A stretch of 40,450 bases of DNA from an uncultured Selenomonadales bacterium (GTDB lineage Bacteria; Bacillota; Negativicutes; Acidaminococcales; Acidaminococcaceae), in NCBI GenBank assembly GCA_900315805.1, contig ONAN01000017.1, positions 1 through 40,450 on the forward strand. Direction: 5' to 3'. Positions 7,809 through 16,048 of this stretch are shown one piece after another; within the stretch, counting starts at the first letter, position 1, and each line of letters opens with the position of its first letter. The position numbers and the translations under genes were made by a program. The notes under the pieces were generated by a model. The model made no database searches and was not told the DNA's origin. It was given only the letters and a program-made list of their open reading frames with translations.

Positions 7809-9176
7809 TCACACCTTTTTGGCAGCCTGCAGGGCCGCATATTCCACAAACTTCAGGGGAACGCCCGCCTTTTCCGCCAGGACGCGGCAGTCTTCGAATT
7901 CCGGCACGGCATTGACCTGCCGGCCGTCGAGGACGCCTACCTTGACGCGCACGGGACCCCATTCGGTCTGCACCATTTCCCAGCGGCGCTCCAGTGCCGT
8001 CCGCTGCACGAAATAGCAGCGCACGCCCAGCGTCGTCGTTTCCTCAAAGAGCAGCCGGGTCAGGCGGTCCCGGTCGGCAGGCTGGCAGAGCACCTTGATC
8101 ATCTCCGCCGGACGGCCCTTCTTCATGATGATCGGCTGCATCCAGGCATCGGCCGCGCCGGCCGCCAGGAGCCGGTCGATCACATAGGGCATGATCTGGG
8201 GATTCATGTCGTCGATGTTGCATTCCAGCACCAGCATCGCCTTGGCCGGTATCCCCTCTTCCTGCGTGATGGCCGACAGCTCGCCCACGTTGATGCGCAG
8301 CACGTTCGGGATGGAGACATCGCGCGTGCCGGCACCGTAGCCCGTGGTCTTGCCCACGAAGCCCTTCGGAATATCCTTCACGGGGCTGGCCAGGGCCTTC
8401 AGGAGGGCGGCGCCGGTCGGCGTCGTCATTTCCTTGTCCACCGTGCCCCGGTAATGGGGCAGGTCCTGCAGCAGTTCCGCCGTCGCAGGCGCCGGAACGG
8501 GCATGAGGCCGTGGGCGCATTGCACGAAGCCGTACCCGGTGCAGACCGGTGCCGTGAAGATCTTTTCGATTTTAAGGTAACGCAGGGCCAGGATGTTGCC
8601 CACCACGTCGAGGATGGTGTCGATGGCTCCCACTTCGTGGAAATGGATTTCCTCCACCGTCGTGCCGTGGACCTTCGCCTCGGCCTTGGCGATTTCCAGG
8701 AACACCGCCTTGGCCCGGGCGATTACGCCGGCGTCCAGGTCGGACGCATCGAGGATGGCCTCGATGTCGTGCAGATTGCGGTGCATATGGTGATGATGGT
8801 GCTCATGGTCATGGTCATGATGATGCTCGTGCTCATGGTCATGCTCATGTTCATGCTCGTGCTCATGGTCATGCTCATGTTCGTGCTCATGGTCATGCTC
8901 ATGTTCGTGTTCATGTTCATGGTCATGGTCATGGTCGTGTTCATGGTCGTGGTCATGCTCATGTTCGTGTTCGTGATACTCCGGCAGGTCCACGTCGAAA
9001 TAAGTGGCCTGGATGCCGCTCTTGTTGACGGATTTATGGATCAGGGTGTATTCGCCCAGTTTCAGTTTGGCGAACTCCTTCTCCAGGTATGCGAACGGAA
9101 CGCCCGCGTCCATCAGGGCGCCGAGGAGCATGTTGCCGCTGATGCCGGCAAAGGGTTCAATGAACAGTGCTTTCAT
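7809..9176 (-). CDS. larC: LarC nickel-insertion protein (nickel-pincer cofactor biosynthesis)
   Basis: A 455-residue LarC, the CTP-dependent cyclometallase that inserts nickel into pyridinium-3,5-bisthiocarboxylic acid mononucleotide to make the nickel-pincer cofactor of lactate racemase and related enzymes. The N-terminus (FIEPFAGISGNMLLGALMDAG) and the C-terminal half (ECNIDDMNPQIMPYVIDRLL, then EFEDC) are family hallmarks. Here it is one continuous frame, unlike species where larC is split and joined by programmed frameshifting. Residues 68-132 are a His/Asp/Glu repeat with 36 histidines, presumably a nickel store or metal-loading segment. The start ATG follows GGGAGG, 37 bases after larB. 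Confidence 0.93.
   Translation of the reverse strand: MKALFIEPFAGISGNMLLGALMDAGVPFAYLEKEFAKLKLGEYTLIHKSVNKSGIQATYFDVDLPEYHEHEHEHDHDHEHDHDHDHEHEHEHEHDHEHEHEHDHEHEHEHEHDHEHEHHHDHDHEHHHHHMHRNLHDIEAILDASDLDAGVIARAKAVFLEIAKAEAKVHGTTVEEIHFHEVGAIDTILDVVGNILALRYLKIEKIFTAPVCTGYGFVQCAHGLMPVPAPATAELLQDLPHYRGTVDKEMTTPTGAALLKALASPVKDIPKGFVGKTTGYGAGTRDVSIPNVLRINVGELSAITQEEGIPAKAMLVLECNIDDMNPQIMPYVIDRLLAAGAADAWMQPIIMKKGRPAEMIKVLCQPADRDRLTRLLFEETTTLGVRCYFVQRTALERRWEMVQTEWGPVRVKVGVLDGRQVNAVPEFEDCRVLAEKAGVPLKFVEYAALQAAKKV
8781..8975 (-). repeat. Low-complexity His-Asp/Glu repeat inside larC
   Basis: About 195 bases of tandem hexamer-like units (CAY-GAN) encode alternating His-Glu and His-Asp, ending in HHHHHMH. 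The DNA repeats on both strands and explains long spurious Met/Val-rich reading frames on the opposite strand. Its length may vary by slippage between strains. Confidence 0.95.
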
Positions 9177-9213
9177 GTTAAAACCTCCCAATATCTGCCT
9201 GCTGCCGACGCAG

Positions 9214-9969
9214 TCAGCGCAGGTGGTTGATGATGCTGGCCATGCGGCCGGCGCCGAAGCCATTGTCGATGTTGACGACGGCCACACCGGCGCTGCAGCT
9301 GTTCAGCATGCCCAGCAGGGCCGACAGGCCGTGGAAATTCGCGCCGTAGCCGACACTCGTCGGCACGGCGATGACCGGCTTGTTGACCAAGCCGCCCACG
9401 ACGCTGGCGAGGGCTCCTTCCATGCCGGCCACGACGACGACCACGTTGGCCGCGCGGATGACGTCGATTTTGCCCAGCAGGCGGTGGATGCCGGCGACGC
9501 CCACGTCGTAGACGCGGACCACCTTGTTGCCCATCACTTCGGCCGTCAGGGCCGCCTCTTCCGAAACGGGGAAATCGCTCGTGCCGGCGGCGACGACGGC
9601 GATGACGCGCTTGTCATCCTTGGGCAGGGGCTCCCGCTCCAGCACGATGAGCCGCGCGTCTTCGTGGTACACCGCGTCGGGCAGGTCCTTTTGCACGGCC
9701 TCGTACAGGTCCCGGCCGGCCCGTGTGCCCAGCACGTTGGCATGGCGCCCGGCGAGCGTTTTAAGGATCGTCGCGGCCTGGGCGATGGTCTTGCCTTCGC
9801 AGTACACCACTTCGGGGAATCCCTGACGGATGCTCCGGTTGTGGTCCAGTTTGGCGAAGCCCAAATCGGTCACGTTCAGGTCCTGTAACTTTTCCAGCAG
9901 TTCTTCGTCCGACATCGTACCCTTCCGGAATTCGGACAGAAGCGCCTTCATATCACTTTCATAACTCAT
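9214..9969 (-). CDS. larB: LarB nickel-pincer cofactor biosynthesis carboxylase/hydrolase
   Basis: A 251-residue LarB. It carboxylates nicotinic acid adenine dinucleotide at C5 and hydrolyses the phosphoanhydride, giving pyridinium-3,5-biscarboxylic acid mononucleotide, the first step of nickel-pincer cofactor synthesis. The C-terminal AIR-carboxylase (PurE-like) domain shows AAGTSDFPVSEEA and later SVGYGANFHGLSALLGMLNSC. It starts 16 bases after the RND pump gene with an AAAGGAA ribosome binding site, and larC follows directly. LarE (the sulphur donor) and a LarA racemase are not in this window, so the pathway must be completed elsewhere. Confidence 0.94.
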   Translation of the reverse strand: MSYESDMKALLSEFRKGTMSDEELLEKLQDLNVTDLGFAKLDHNRSIRQGFPEVVYCEGKTIAQAATILKTLAGRHANVLGTRAGRDLYEAVQKDLPDAVYHEDARLIVLEREPLPKDDKRVIAVVAAGTSDFPVSEEAALTAEVMGNKVVRVYDVGVAGIHRLLGKIDVIRAANVVVVVAGMEGALASVVGGLVNKPVIAVPTSVGYGANFHGLSALLGMLNSCSAGVAVVNIDNGFGAGRMASIINHLR

Positions 9970-9985
9970 ATGGCAATGTTCCTTT

Positions 9986-12900
9986 CTATGACCGGCCGCG
10001 CTCTTCTTCCGCCCGTTTCAGGGCGCGGCGCTTCTCCAGCCAGGTTTCGGAGAGCATGTAGATCAGGGGGATGACGACCAGCGTCAGAACCGTCGAAGTC
10101 GTCAGGCCGCCGATCAGGACGACGCCCATGGACTGGCGCAGTTCCGCGCCGGCACCCAGGCCCAGCGCCACGGGCAGCATGCCCAGCAGCGTGGAAAGGG
10201 TCGTCATCAGGATAGGACGCAGGCGCAGGGAGCAGGCCTGCAGCACGGCGTCGCGGATATTGAGGCCCCGCTCGCGGGCCTGGTTGGCGTAATCGACCAG
10301 CAGGATGGCGTTCTTCGTCACCAGGCCCAGCAGCATGGTGACGCCGATCATGGACATCATGTTCGCCGTCTGGTTCGCCACCAGAAGGCCCAGTACGGCG
10401 CCGATGATGGCGAACGGCAGGCTCATCATGATGACCAGGGGCTGGGACAGGCTTTCGAATTCGGCCGCCAGCACCATGTAGATCAGGATGATGGCCATGA
10501 CGATGGCGATGACCACTTCGTGGCGCACGCGGGCCATCATGTCCGAGTCGCCGATCAGTTTATAGCGGTAGCCGATATCCATGTTCAGCTCCGGAATGAG
10601 CTGCGTCTGGATCGTGTTCAGCAGTTCGCCCGGCGAAATGCCGACGGTGTTCGCGTACACGGCGATCTGGCGCTGCCGCCCTTCGCGGTCGATACGCGTG
10701 GGGCCGCTGCCCAGCTTGACTTCGGCAATATCGCCCAGGCGTACGAACGTGCCGTCCGCGGCGGAAACCTTCAGGTTTTCCACGTCCTGCATGTTGCGCC
10801 GGTCGGCCCGCTCCATCTGGACGATGATGTCATAGTCGTTGTTGCCGATGGTGTAGGAATTGCTCGTGCTCTTGCCCTGGAAGGCGTACTTCACGACGTT
10901 GCCCACGCTCTGGTTGTCCAGGCCGAGCTGGACCGCCTTTTTCTGGTCCAGCCGGATCATGATTTCCGGTTCGGGGTCCACGCCGATGATTTCCACGTCC
11001 GTCGCGCCGGGCACCTGGCGGATCTTTTCCGCCAGCGTTTCCGCATAGCCCGACAGTTTCTTGATATCGCTGCCGCGCAGGCCGATCTGGACGGGACGCG
11101 GGTCCCCGCGGGTGCCCTGGTTCGTGACAACGGACACCTGCATATCGCCGATATCGCGGAAATCACGGCGCAGCTCCGCCATAATGTCGAGCATGCCCCG
11201 CTTCCGTTCCTCCAACGGTTTGAGCTTGACGTTGATCGTGCCCTCGTTGACCGGCGTGCGCGTGCCGCCCAGGTGCATGGCTTCGACGCGCACTTCGGGA
11301 ATCTTTACAATTGTGTCTTCCAGTGGTTTCGCCCACCGCTCCATCTGCTCCAGGCCGATGCCCGGCGGTGCCTTCATGCGCACGCGGAATTCGCCCGAAT
11401 CGTAAATGGGCTGCAGTTCCGTGCCGACGAAAGGAATCAGCACCAGGTTCAGGGCCAGGGAGACGACGGCGCCGCCGATGATCTTCCAGGGATGCTCCAC
11501 GGCGTAATTCATGCAGCGGTTATATTGCAGGCGGATGTATTGGAACCACCGTTCGAAACGGTCCAGGAAGGCCGTCAGAAACTTGGGGCGGCGGCTGTCC
11601 TGGCGGTTACTGTCCTGCTTCCGCAGCCAGTGGGCCGACACCATAGGCGTCAGCGTATAGGCCGAAATGGTCGAGAAGATCAGGGCGAAGGCCACGGTCA
11701 GGCCGAACTGCTTGAAATACTGCCCCACGACTTCGCCCATGCTGCCGATGGGCACGAAGACCGCCAGCAGGGACATGGACGTGGCCAGGATGGCCAGGAC
11801 CAGTTCCTTCGTGGCATCCGCCGCGGCCGTATAGGGATCCTTCCCCAGTTCCAGATGGTGGAACACGTTTTCGACGAGCACGATGGCGTCGTCGATCAGG
11901 AACCCGACGGCCAGAGACAGGCCCATGAGGGACATGTTGTTCAGGGTGAAGCCCATGAGCCGCATCAGGTAAAACGTCGCGATAATCGAAGTCGGTATGG
12001 CCAGGCCGCCGATGATCGTGGCCCGGATATCGCCGAGGAACAGGTACGTGATGAACAGGGCCAGGAACCCGCCGAAGAGGATCGTGTTCCAGACATCGGC
12101 CACGTTTTCACGGATATAGCGCGACTGGTCCATGACGATGTCCATCTTGATGTCCGGCGGCAGATCGTTGGCCATGATCTCCTTCAGCCGCTCGTTGACC
12201 GTATCGATGACCTGCACCGTGTTCGTGCGGGACTGCTTGCGGATGGCGAGCGTCACGGACGGCACGCCGTTCGTGCGGGAATAGGTCTCTTCGTCTTCCC
12301 ACGAGTCTTCCACGTCGGCCACATCGGTCAGTAGGATAGGTTTGCCGTTGCGGCTGGCGACGGCGATGTTCTTGAAATCATCGACCGTGTTCATCTTGCC
12401 CATGGTGCGGATCGTGATGGTGTTGTTGTCGCCGCGGACCTTGCCGCCCGGCGTGTTGATGTTGGCGCTGTTGACCTTGGCCAGGACGGTCTGGATGGGA
12501 ATGCCGTACTGGTTCAGCTTGTCCGGCTTCACATGGACCTTGATGGCGCGGTCGCTGGCGCCGGAAACGGACACGTCGGCCACGCCGTCCAGCATTTGCA
12601 GGTCGTCGACCACTACATCGTGCAGGATACGGCGGATTTCCCCCGTACTGCGCTCGGACGACGAGAAGCTGTACGTTGCGATGGCCATGGAGGCCATATC
12701 GAAGCGCTGTACGACCGGCTCGTCGATGTCGTCGGGCAGGCGTTTGCGCACGCCCGCCACCTTTTCACGGACTTCGCTGGCCATCTGGCGCGGATCCGTG
12801 CCGATCTCGAACTCGAGGATCGTCTGCGAATAGCCTTCGCGGATGGTGGATGAAATTGTCTTGATGCCGGAAACCTGGCTGACGCGGTTCTCAATCGGTT

Positions 12901-13087
12901 TGGTCACCAGCGTCTCCATCTCTTCCGGCGCCGTGCCTTCGTAGGTGACGGTGACACCGACGAGGGGCAGGTCGATATCGGGGTACAGGTCGATGCCCAG
13001 GGTCGGGTACGACCGGATGCCGAAGACGACCAGCACGAGGATGAACATCGTCGTGAAGACAGGCCGTTTGATGAATGTCTCAATCAT
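9986..13087 (-). CDS. RND multidrug efflux transporter permease (HAE1/AcrB type)
   Basis: A 1033-residue inner-membrane proton-driven efflux pump of usual HAE1 length. The start MIETFIKRPVFTTMF and the first transmembrane segment are typical. The TM4 proton-relay aspartates appear in FLIDDAIVLVEN. Two large periplasmic loops flank the two transmembrane bundles, and the TM10-12 region (TKNAILLVDYANQAR) is conserved. It works with the adaptor encoded just upstream (9-base gap; the ribosome binding site overlaps the adaptor stop) and with an outer-membrane TolC-like channel that is not in the window. The drug or lipid substrate cannot be read from sequence. Confidence 0.94.
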   Translation of the reverse strand: MIETFIKRPVFTTMFILVLVVFGIRSYPTLGIDLYPDIDLPLVGVTVTYEGTAPEEMETLVTKPIENRVSQVSGIKTISSTIREGYSQTILEFEIGTDPRQMASEVREKVAGVRKRLPDDIDEPVVQRFDMASMAIATYSFSSSERSTGEIRRILHDVVVDDLQMLDGVADVSVSGASDRAIKVHVKPDKLNQYGIPIQTVLAKVNSANINTPGGKVRGDNNTITIRTMGKMNTVDDFKNIAVASRNGKPILLTDVADVEDSWEDEETYSRTNGVPSVTLAIRKQSRTNTVQVIDTVNERLKEIMANDLPPDIKMDIVMDQSRYIRENVADVWNTILFGGFLALFITYLFLGDIRATIIGGLAIPTSIIATFYLMRLMGFTLNNMSLMGLSLAVGFLIDDAIVLVENVFHHLELGKDPYTAAADATKELVLAILATSMSLLAVFVPIGSMGEVVGQYFKQFGLTVAFALIFSTISAYTLTPMVSAHWLRKQDSNRQDSRRPKFLTAFLDRFERWFQYIRLQYNRCMNYAVEHPWKIIGGAVVSLALNLVLIPFVGTELQPIYDSGEFRVRMKAPPGIGLEQMERWAKPLEDTIVKIPEVRVEAMHLGGTRTPVNEGTINVKLKPLEERKRGMLDIMAELRRDFRDIGDMQVSVVTNQGTRGDPRPVQIGLRGSDIKKLSGYAETLAEKIRQVPGATDVEIIGVDPEPEIMIRLDQKKAVQLGLDNQSVGNVVKYAFQGKSTSNSYTIGNNDYDIIVQMERADRRNMQDVENLKVSAADGTFVRLGDIAEVKLGSGPTRIDREGRQRQIAVYANTVGISPGELLNTIQTQLIPELNMDIGYRYKLIGDSDMMARVRHEVVIAIVMAIILIYMVLAAEFESLSQPLVIMMSLPFAIIGAVLGLLVANQTANMMSMIGVTMLLGLVTKNAILLVDYANQARERGLNIRDAVLQACSLRLRPILMTTLSTLLGMLPVALGLGAGAELRQSMGVVLIGGLTTSTVLTLVVIPLIYMLSETWLEKRRALKRAEEERGRS

Positions 13088-13096
13088 GATGTCCCG

Positions 13097-14221
13097 TCAT
13101 TCCTTTTCTCCGGAAACCTTCACGGAACTACCTTCGCGAATCTTGTTCTGTCCGCCTGTGATGACCAGGTCCTGTTCGGTGACGCCGTCCAGGATCTCCA
13201 CCAGGTTGTCGCCGATATAGCCCGTCTTGATGACGCGGCGCACGGCGTGGCCGTCCTGTATGATGTAGACCGTCCGCTGGTCATCGCGCATGACGATGGC
13301 CGACAGGGGCACGGTCAGGGCGTTTTCCTTGGGCACGGCCGTAATCGTCGTATCGGCGTACACGCCGCCGCGCAGCCGCCCGTCCCCGTTGTCGACGCTC
13401 ACTTCCGCCTCGAACGTGCGTGACGCGCCTTCCGCGACGGGGCTGATATGGGTGATGGTCCCCGCCACGTGCTTGTCATTGCCCTTCATGGATTCAATCA
13501 CGAAATCCACGGTCCCGCCCGGCTCGATGCTGCTCACGTACCCTTCGGGCACGTTGATCTTCGCCCGCAGGGTGGAAATGTCCGCAATGTTGAACAGGGC
13601 CGTACCCGTCTTGGCGTAATATCCCTCCTGGTAATAGCGCTTCTGGATGATGCCGGCCCGCGGTGTCAGGACCGTGGTGCCGCCGTTTTCCGACTCGCGC
13701 AGTTTCAGGTTGCCCTGGGCGGCGTTCAGCTTGCCCCGTGCGTTTTCCAGGGCGAAGCGCATGTTGTCCAGGGTCTCCTTGGAAATGGCCCCCCGGGCGT
13801 ACAGCGCCTCGTAGCGCTGCAGGTCCGTCTGGGCCTTTTCATAATTCGTCTTCGCGTCCAGGTACAGGCCGCGGGCATTCAGCAGATTGGCCGACGTGTC
13901 GGCCTGCTCCAGAATGGCCAGGGGCTGCCCCGCCGCCACGGCCTGCCCTTCCTCGACAAGCACCCGCTCGATACGCCCGTCGACCTTGGCAGCCACATCG
14001 GCCTGCCAGACCGGATCCAGGGTACCGGAAAACCGGAATTTCGGCACAATCGTCTGCCGCTTCGGGTAATCCGCCGTGACGACGGCGACCTTGCCCTGGC
14101 GGCTGTTCTTCGCCTGGTTGCTGCGGGCCACGATATTCGCCACGACCCGGAACGCCACGATACCGAACACCACGACGAGGATGCCGATCAGGATTTTCGC
14201 TCTCTTATCTCGAACCTGCAT
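13097..14221 (-). CDS. RND efflux periplasmic adaptor (membrane fusion protein)
   Basis: A 374-residue HlyD/AcrA-type adaptor. Residues 8-30 form an N-terminal membrane anchor with no lipobox. They are followed by a lipoyl half (VAAKVDGRIERVLVEEGQAV), a coiled-coil hairpin rich in Ala/Leu/Asn, the second lipoyl half (GIIQKRYYQEG), a beta-barrel and the membrane-proximal domain. It links the RND permease to an outer-membrane channel. The start ATG follows GGGAG and lies 17 bases inside the end of the pilO-like gene, so it is coupled to that gene. Longer in-frame starts would run deeper into pilO and have no ribosome binding site. Confidence 0.92.
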   Translation of the reverse strand: MQVRDKRAKILIGILVVVFGIVAFRVVANIVARSNQAKNSRQGKVAVVTADYPKRQTIVPKFRFSGTLDPVWQADVAAKVDGRIERVLVEEGQAVAAGQPLAILEQADTSANLLNARGLYLDAKTNYEKAQTDLQRYEALYARGAISKETLDNMRFALENARGKLNAAQGNLKLRESENGGTTVLTPRAGIIQKRYYQEGYYAKTGTALFNIADISTLRAKINVPEGYVSSIEPGGTVDFVIESMKGNDKHVAGTITHISPVAEGASRTFEAEVSVDNGDGRLRGGVYADTTITAVPKENALTVPLSAIVMRDDQRTVYIIQDGHAVRRVIKTGYIGDNLVEILDGVTEQDLVITGGQNKIREGSSVKVSGEKE

Positions 14222-14864
14222 GGTGACTCTCTCCCTTATCTGCCGGACCGGTCTGTTTGCCCGGGGAAGCCATATAGGCGCGCAGGCGGGCCTGGAACAT
14301 AAGATGTCCCGGCCGCGCGGCCCGCAAATTTCCACCGCGGAACCGCCTGCAGCCGCCCGTCTCCTCTATTGCTTCCAGAAACCGCAGCCAGTCAGCAAAT
14401 GGCGCGGTCCCCTCCAACTCCAATTCCAAATACTGCATACCGTCCTGTCCCCTGACAGGCCCGGGCTGCTTCTGCCGGAGCAGGCTGAGGCGTATGCCCT
14501 GCCTCGCTGCTTCCGCAGAAAGAGCCGCCATAAGGTTTCCGCCGTCCACCCGGTCCGGCAGACGGCGCCGTAATGTTTCCAGTTCCTCCCGCTGGTGCCG
14601 GGACAGGCCGCTGCCGTCCCGTTCCTTCCTTCCTGTGAACTGTCCGTACAGGCGGATTTCCCGTTCCCGGCCCGCCGTTTCCGCCGCCAGGCGGTCCGTC
14701 TCCGCCGCCAGGGGCGTCACGACGCGGACCTGCACCAGGGCGGCCACAAGAACGACCGCCAGCAGTACCAGCGCCTTCCGGCTTTCCGGTCCCATGCGGG
14801 ATCCCACCCGGTCCTCGTACATCCGCTGCAACGGTTTGAGCCATGCGGGAATGCCGCGCTTCAT
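14205..14864 (-). CDS. PilO-like type IV pilus assembly protein
   Basis: A 219-residue bitopic protein. It has a short cytoplasmic N-terminus (residues 1-28), one membrane helix (about 30-48), a coiled-coil segment (50-100) and a periplasmic alpha/beta domain with the SLLRQKQPG and YLELELEGTAPFADWLRFLEAIE segments typical of PilO. In type IVa pili, PilO pairs with PilN to form the inner-membrane alignment complex. Its ATG overlaps the TGA of the preceding PilN-like gene (ATGA). Its own 3' end overlaps the RND adaptor start by 17 bases. GspM-like or MSHA-type equivalents are possible. The assignment rests on topology, context and the domain pattern. Confidence 0.75.
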   Translation of the reverse strand: MKRGIPAWLKPLQRMYEDRVGSRMGPESRKALVLLAVVLVAALVQVRVVTPLAAETDRLAAETAGREREIRLYGQFTGRKERDGSGLSRHQREELETLRRRLPDRVDGGNLMAALSAEAARQGIRLSLLRQKQPGPVRGQDGMQYLELELEGTAPFADWLRFLEAIEETGGCRRFRGGNLRAARPGHLMFQARLRAYMASPGKQTGPADKGESHHAGSR

Positions 14865-16048
14865 AAGGCCGTCACCCCGCTTTCGCCGTTCCGCCCGCGG
14901 TCCCGGTCTTTATCCGGACTCCCGTCGGGGCCGCCGGAGCCCGTACGGTCCGCTTCCGCCCCGGGCGGAGCCGCCACGGCGCGGAGCGTGAACTGCAGTG
15001 CAGCCCCTCCGCCGGCTCCCGTTTCCAGCAGCACGGCCTCCGTGAACGACGGATGCTGCCGCAGGTTCGCGGCGAACTGCTGCACGGCTTCCGCCGAAAG
15101 GGCGTCCCCGTGCAGCACGAAGACATCCGCTTTGCGGGATTTTTTACGGCCGCCGGCCTGTTTCCCGCCCGGATCCGGCTGTTCCACCACTTCCTGGCGC
15201 ACCTCCGTCAGGTGGCACGCCGCCGGGATACAGCGGGAAAACGTTTCCAGAAGGGTATGCCAGCGGGTCTGGCCGCTGCCGGACGCCGCCAGGGCGGTCC
15301 GGCGCCGCGTGATTTCCGCCGCCGCCGTCTGGGACAGCCGGTACAGACGGGCCGGTTCCGCCAGCTGCGTCAGCCGGAATTCCGCCGTCGCAGCGGCGTC
15401 GCGGGCCCGGACATAGCGGAAGGCGGTCCAGCCGCCGTGCAGCACCGTGGCAGCCAAAATGAGGATTGCCGCAACCCGGTAGGCCAGCCCTTTGGCGCTG
15501 CCGCGCTGCCGTTTCTCCCGGGGCAGCAGGTTCACGTGCAGGCGCTCCCCGTCCTCCGGGACGGCCGTATCCACCTGCACGCACGTAACATGCAGCCGGG
15601 CGGTCAGCTCTTCCAGGACATCCAGCCGTTCCCGGAGCAGCGCCGCCAGGACCAGCTCGCTGTCCCCTTCCTGCGGCTCCCGCCGCGTGCGGAAGACGCC
15701 GTCCACATAAAACGTGTCCGCTTCGTACGGCACATACTGCCCCGCTTCCCAGGTCAGAAATTCGCGGAGTTCCCGCTCATTCAGCCAGGGCAGCTGCAGC
15801 ACCTTCACCGCGCAGGCCCCGGGCGGCAGGACCCAGATGCACGACGGGGCGGCAAATTCCTGCAGCCGCGGGCGGAGCCATTCCGCCGTTTCCACCGGGT
15901 GGTTCAGGAAATTCAACTGCTGAAAGGCCTGGGGCAGTGCCTCGCAATGCTCCCGTCCTTCCCGCTGAAGGCGGATTTCCGTCGCCGTCCAGGCCAGCGT
16001 GACCGGCTCCGGATAGACCAGGCGCCGCACAACGTTCCGTACCGTCAT
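14861..16048 (-). CDS. PilM-like domain fused to PilN (type IV pilus assembly)
   Basis: A 395-residue protein in two parts. Residues 1-165 resemble the middle of PilM: LPWLNERELREFLTWEAGQ and then YVPYEADTFYVDGVF align with the PilM LP-x-E-W-E-x-IP-D pattern. It is far shorter than a full PilM (about 350 residues) and lacks the rest of the actin-like ATP-binding fold. Residues 171-180 (HVNLLPREKR) match the PilN N-terminal peptide that normally docks into PilM. A membrane helix (189-206), a coiled coil and a periplasmic ferredoxin-like domain (about 308-360) follow. The C-terminal tail is Asp/Gly/Arg-rich. The ATG overlaps the prepilin peptidase stop (ATGA) after a GGGAGG site. Confidence 0.75.
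   Translation of the reverse strand: MTVRNVVRRLVYPEPVTLAWTATEIRLQREGREHCEALPQAFQQLNFLNHPVETAEWLRPRLQEFAAPSCIWVLPPGACAVKVLQLPWLNERELREFLTWEAGQYVPYEADTFYVDGVFRTRREPQEGDSELVLAALLRERLDVLEELTARLHVTCVQVDTAVPEDGERLHVNLLPREKRQRGSAKGLAYRVAAILILAATVLHGGWTAFRYVRARDAAATAEFRLTQLAEPARLYRLSQTAAAEITRRRTALAASGSGQTRWHTLLETFSRCIPAACHLTEVRQEVVEQPDPGGKQAGGRKKSRKADVFVLHGDALSAEAVQQFAANLRQHPSFTEAVLLETGAGGGAALQFTLRAVAAPPGAEADRTGSGGPDGSPDKDRDRGRNGESGVTAL

Noticed and set aside
8781..8975. Regular short repeats considered as a CRISPR array
   Set aside because: There are no spacers; the units are contiguous codon repeats in frame with larC, and no cas genes are present.
7731..9230. Plus-strand Met/Val/Leu-rich frame that looks like a membrane protein
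   Set aside because: The hydrophobic repeat is only the reverse complement of the LarC His/Asp/Glu repeat.
10520..12334. 604-codon plus-strand frame opposite the RND pump
   Set aside because: Antisense to a fully recognisable RND permease; no start site evidence.
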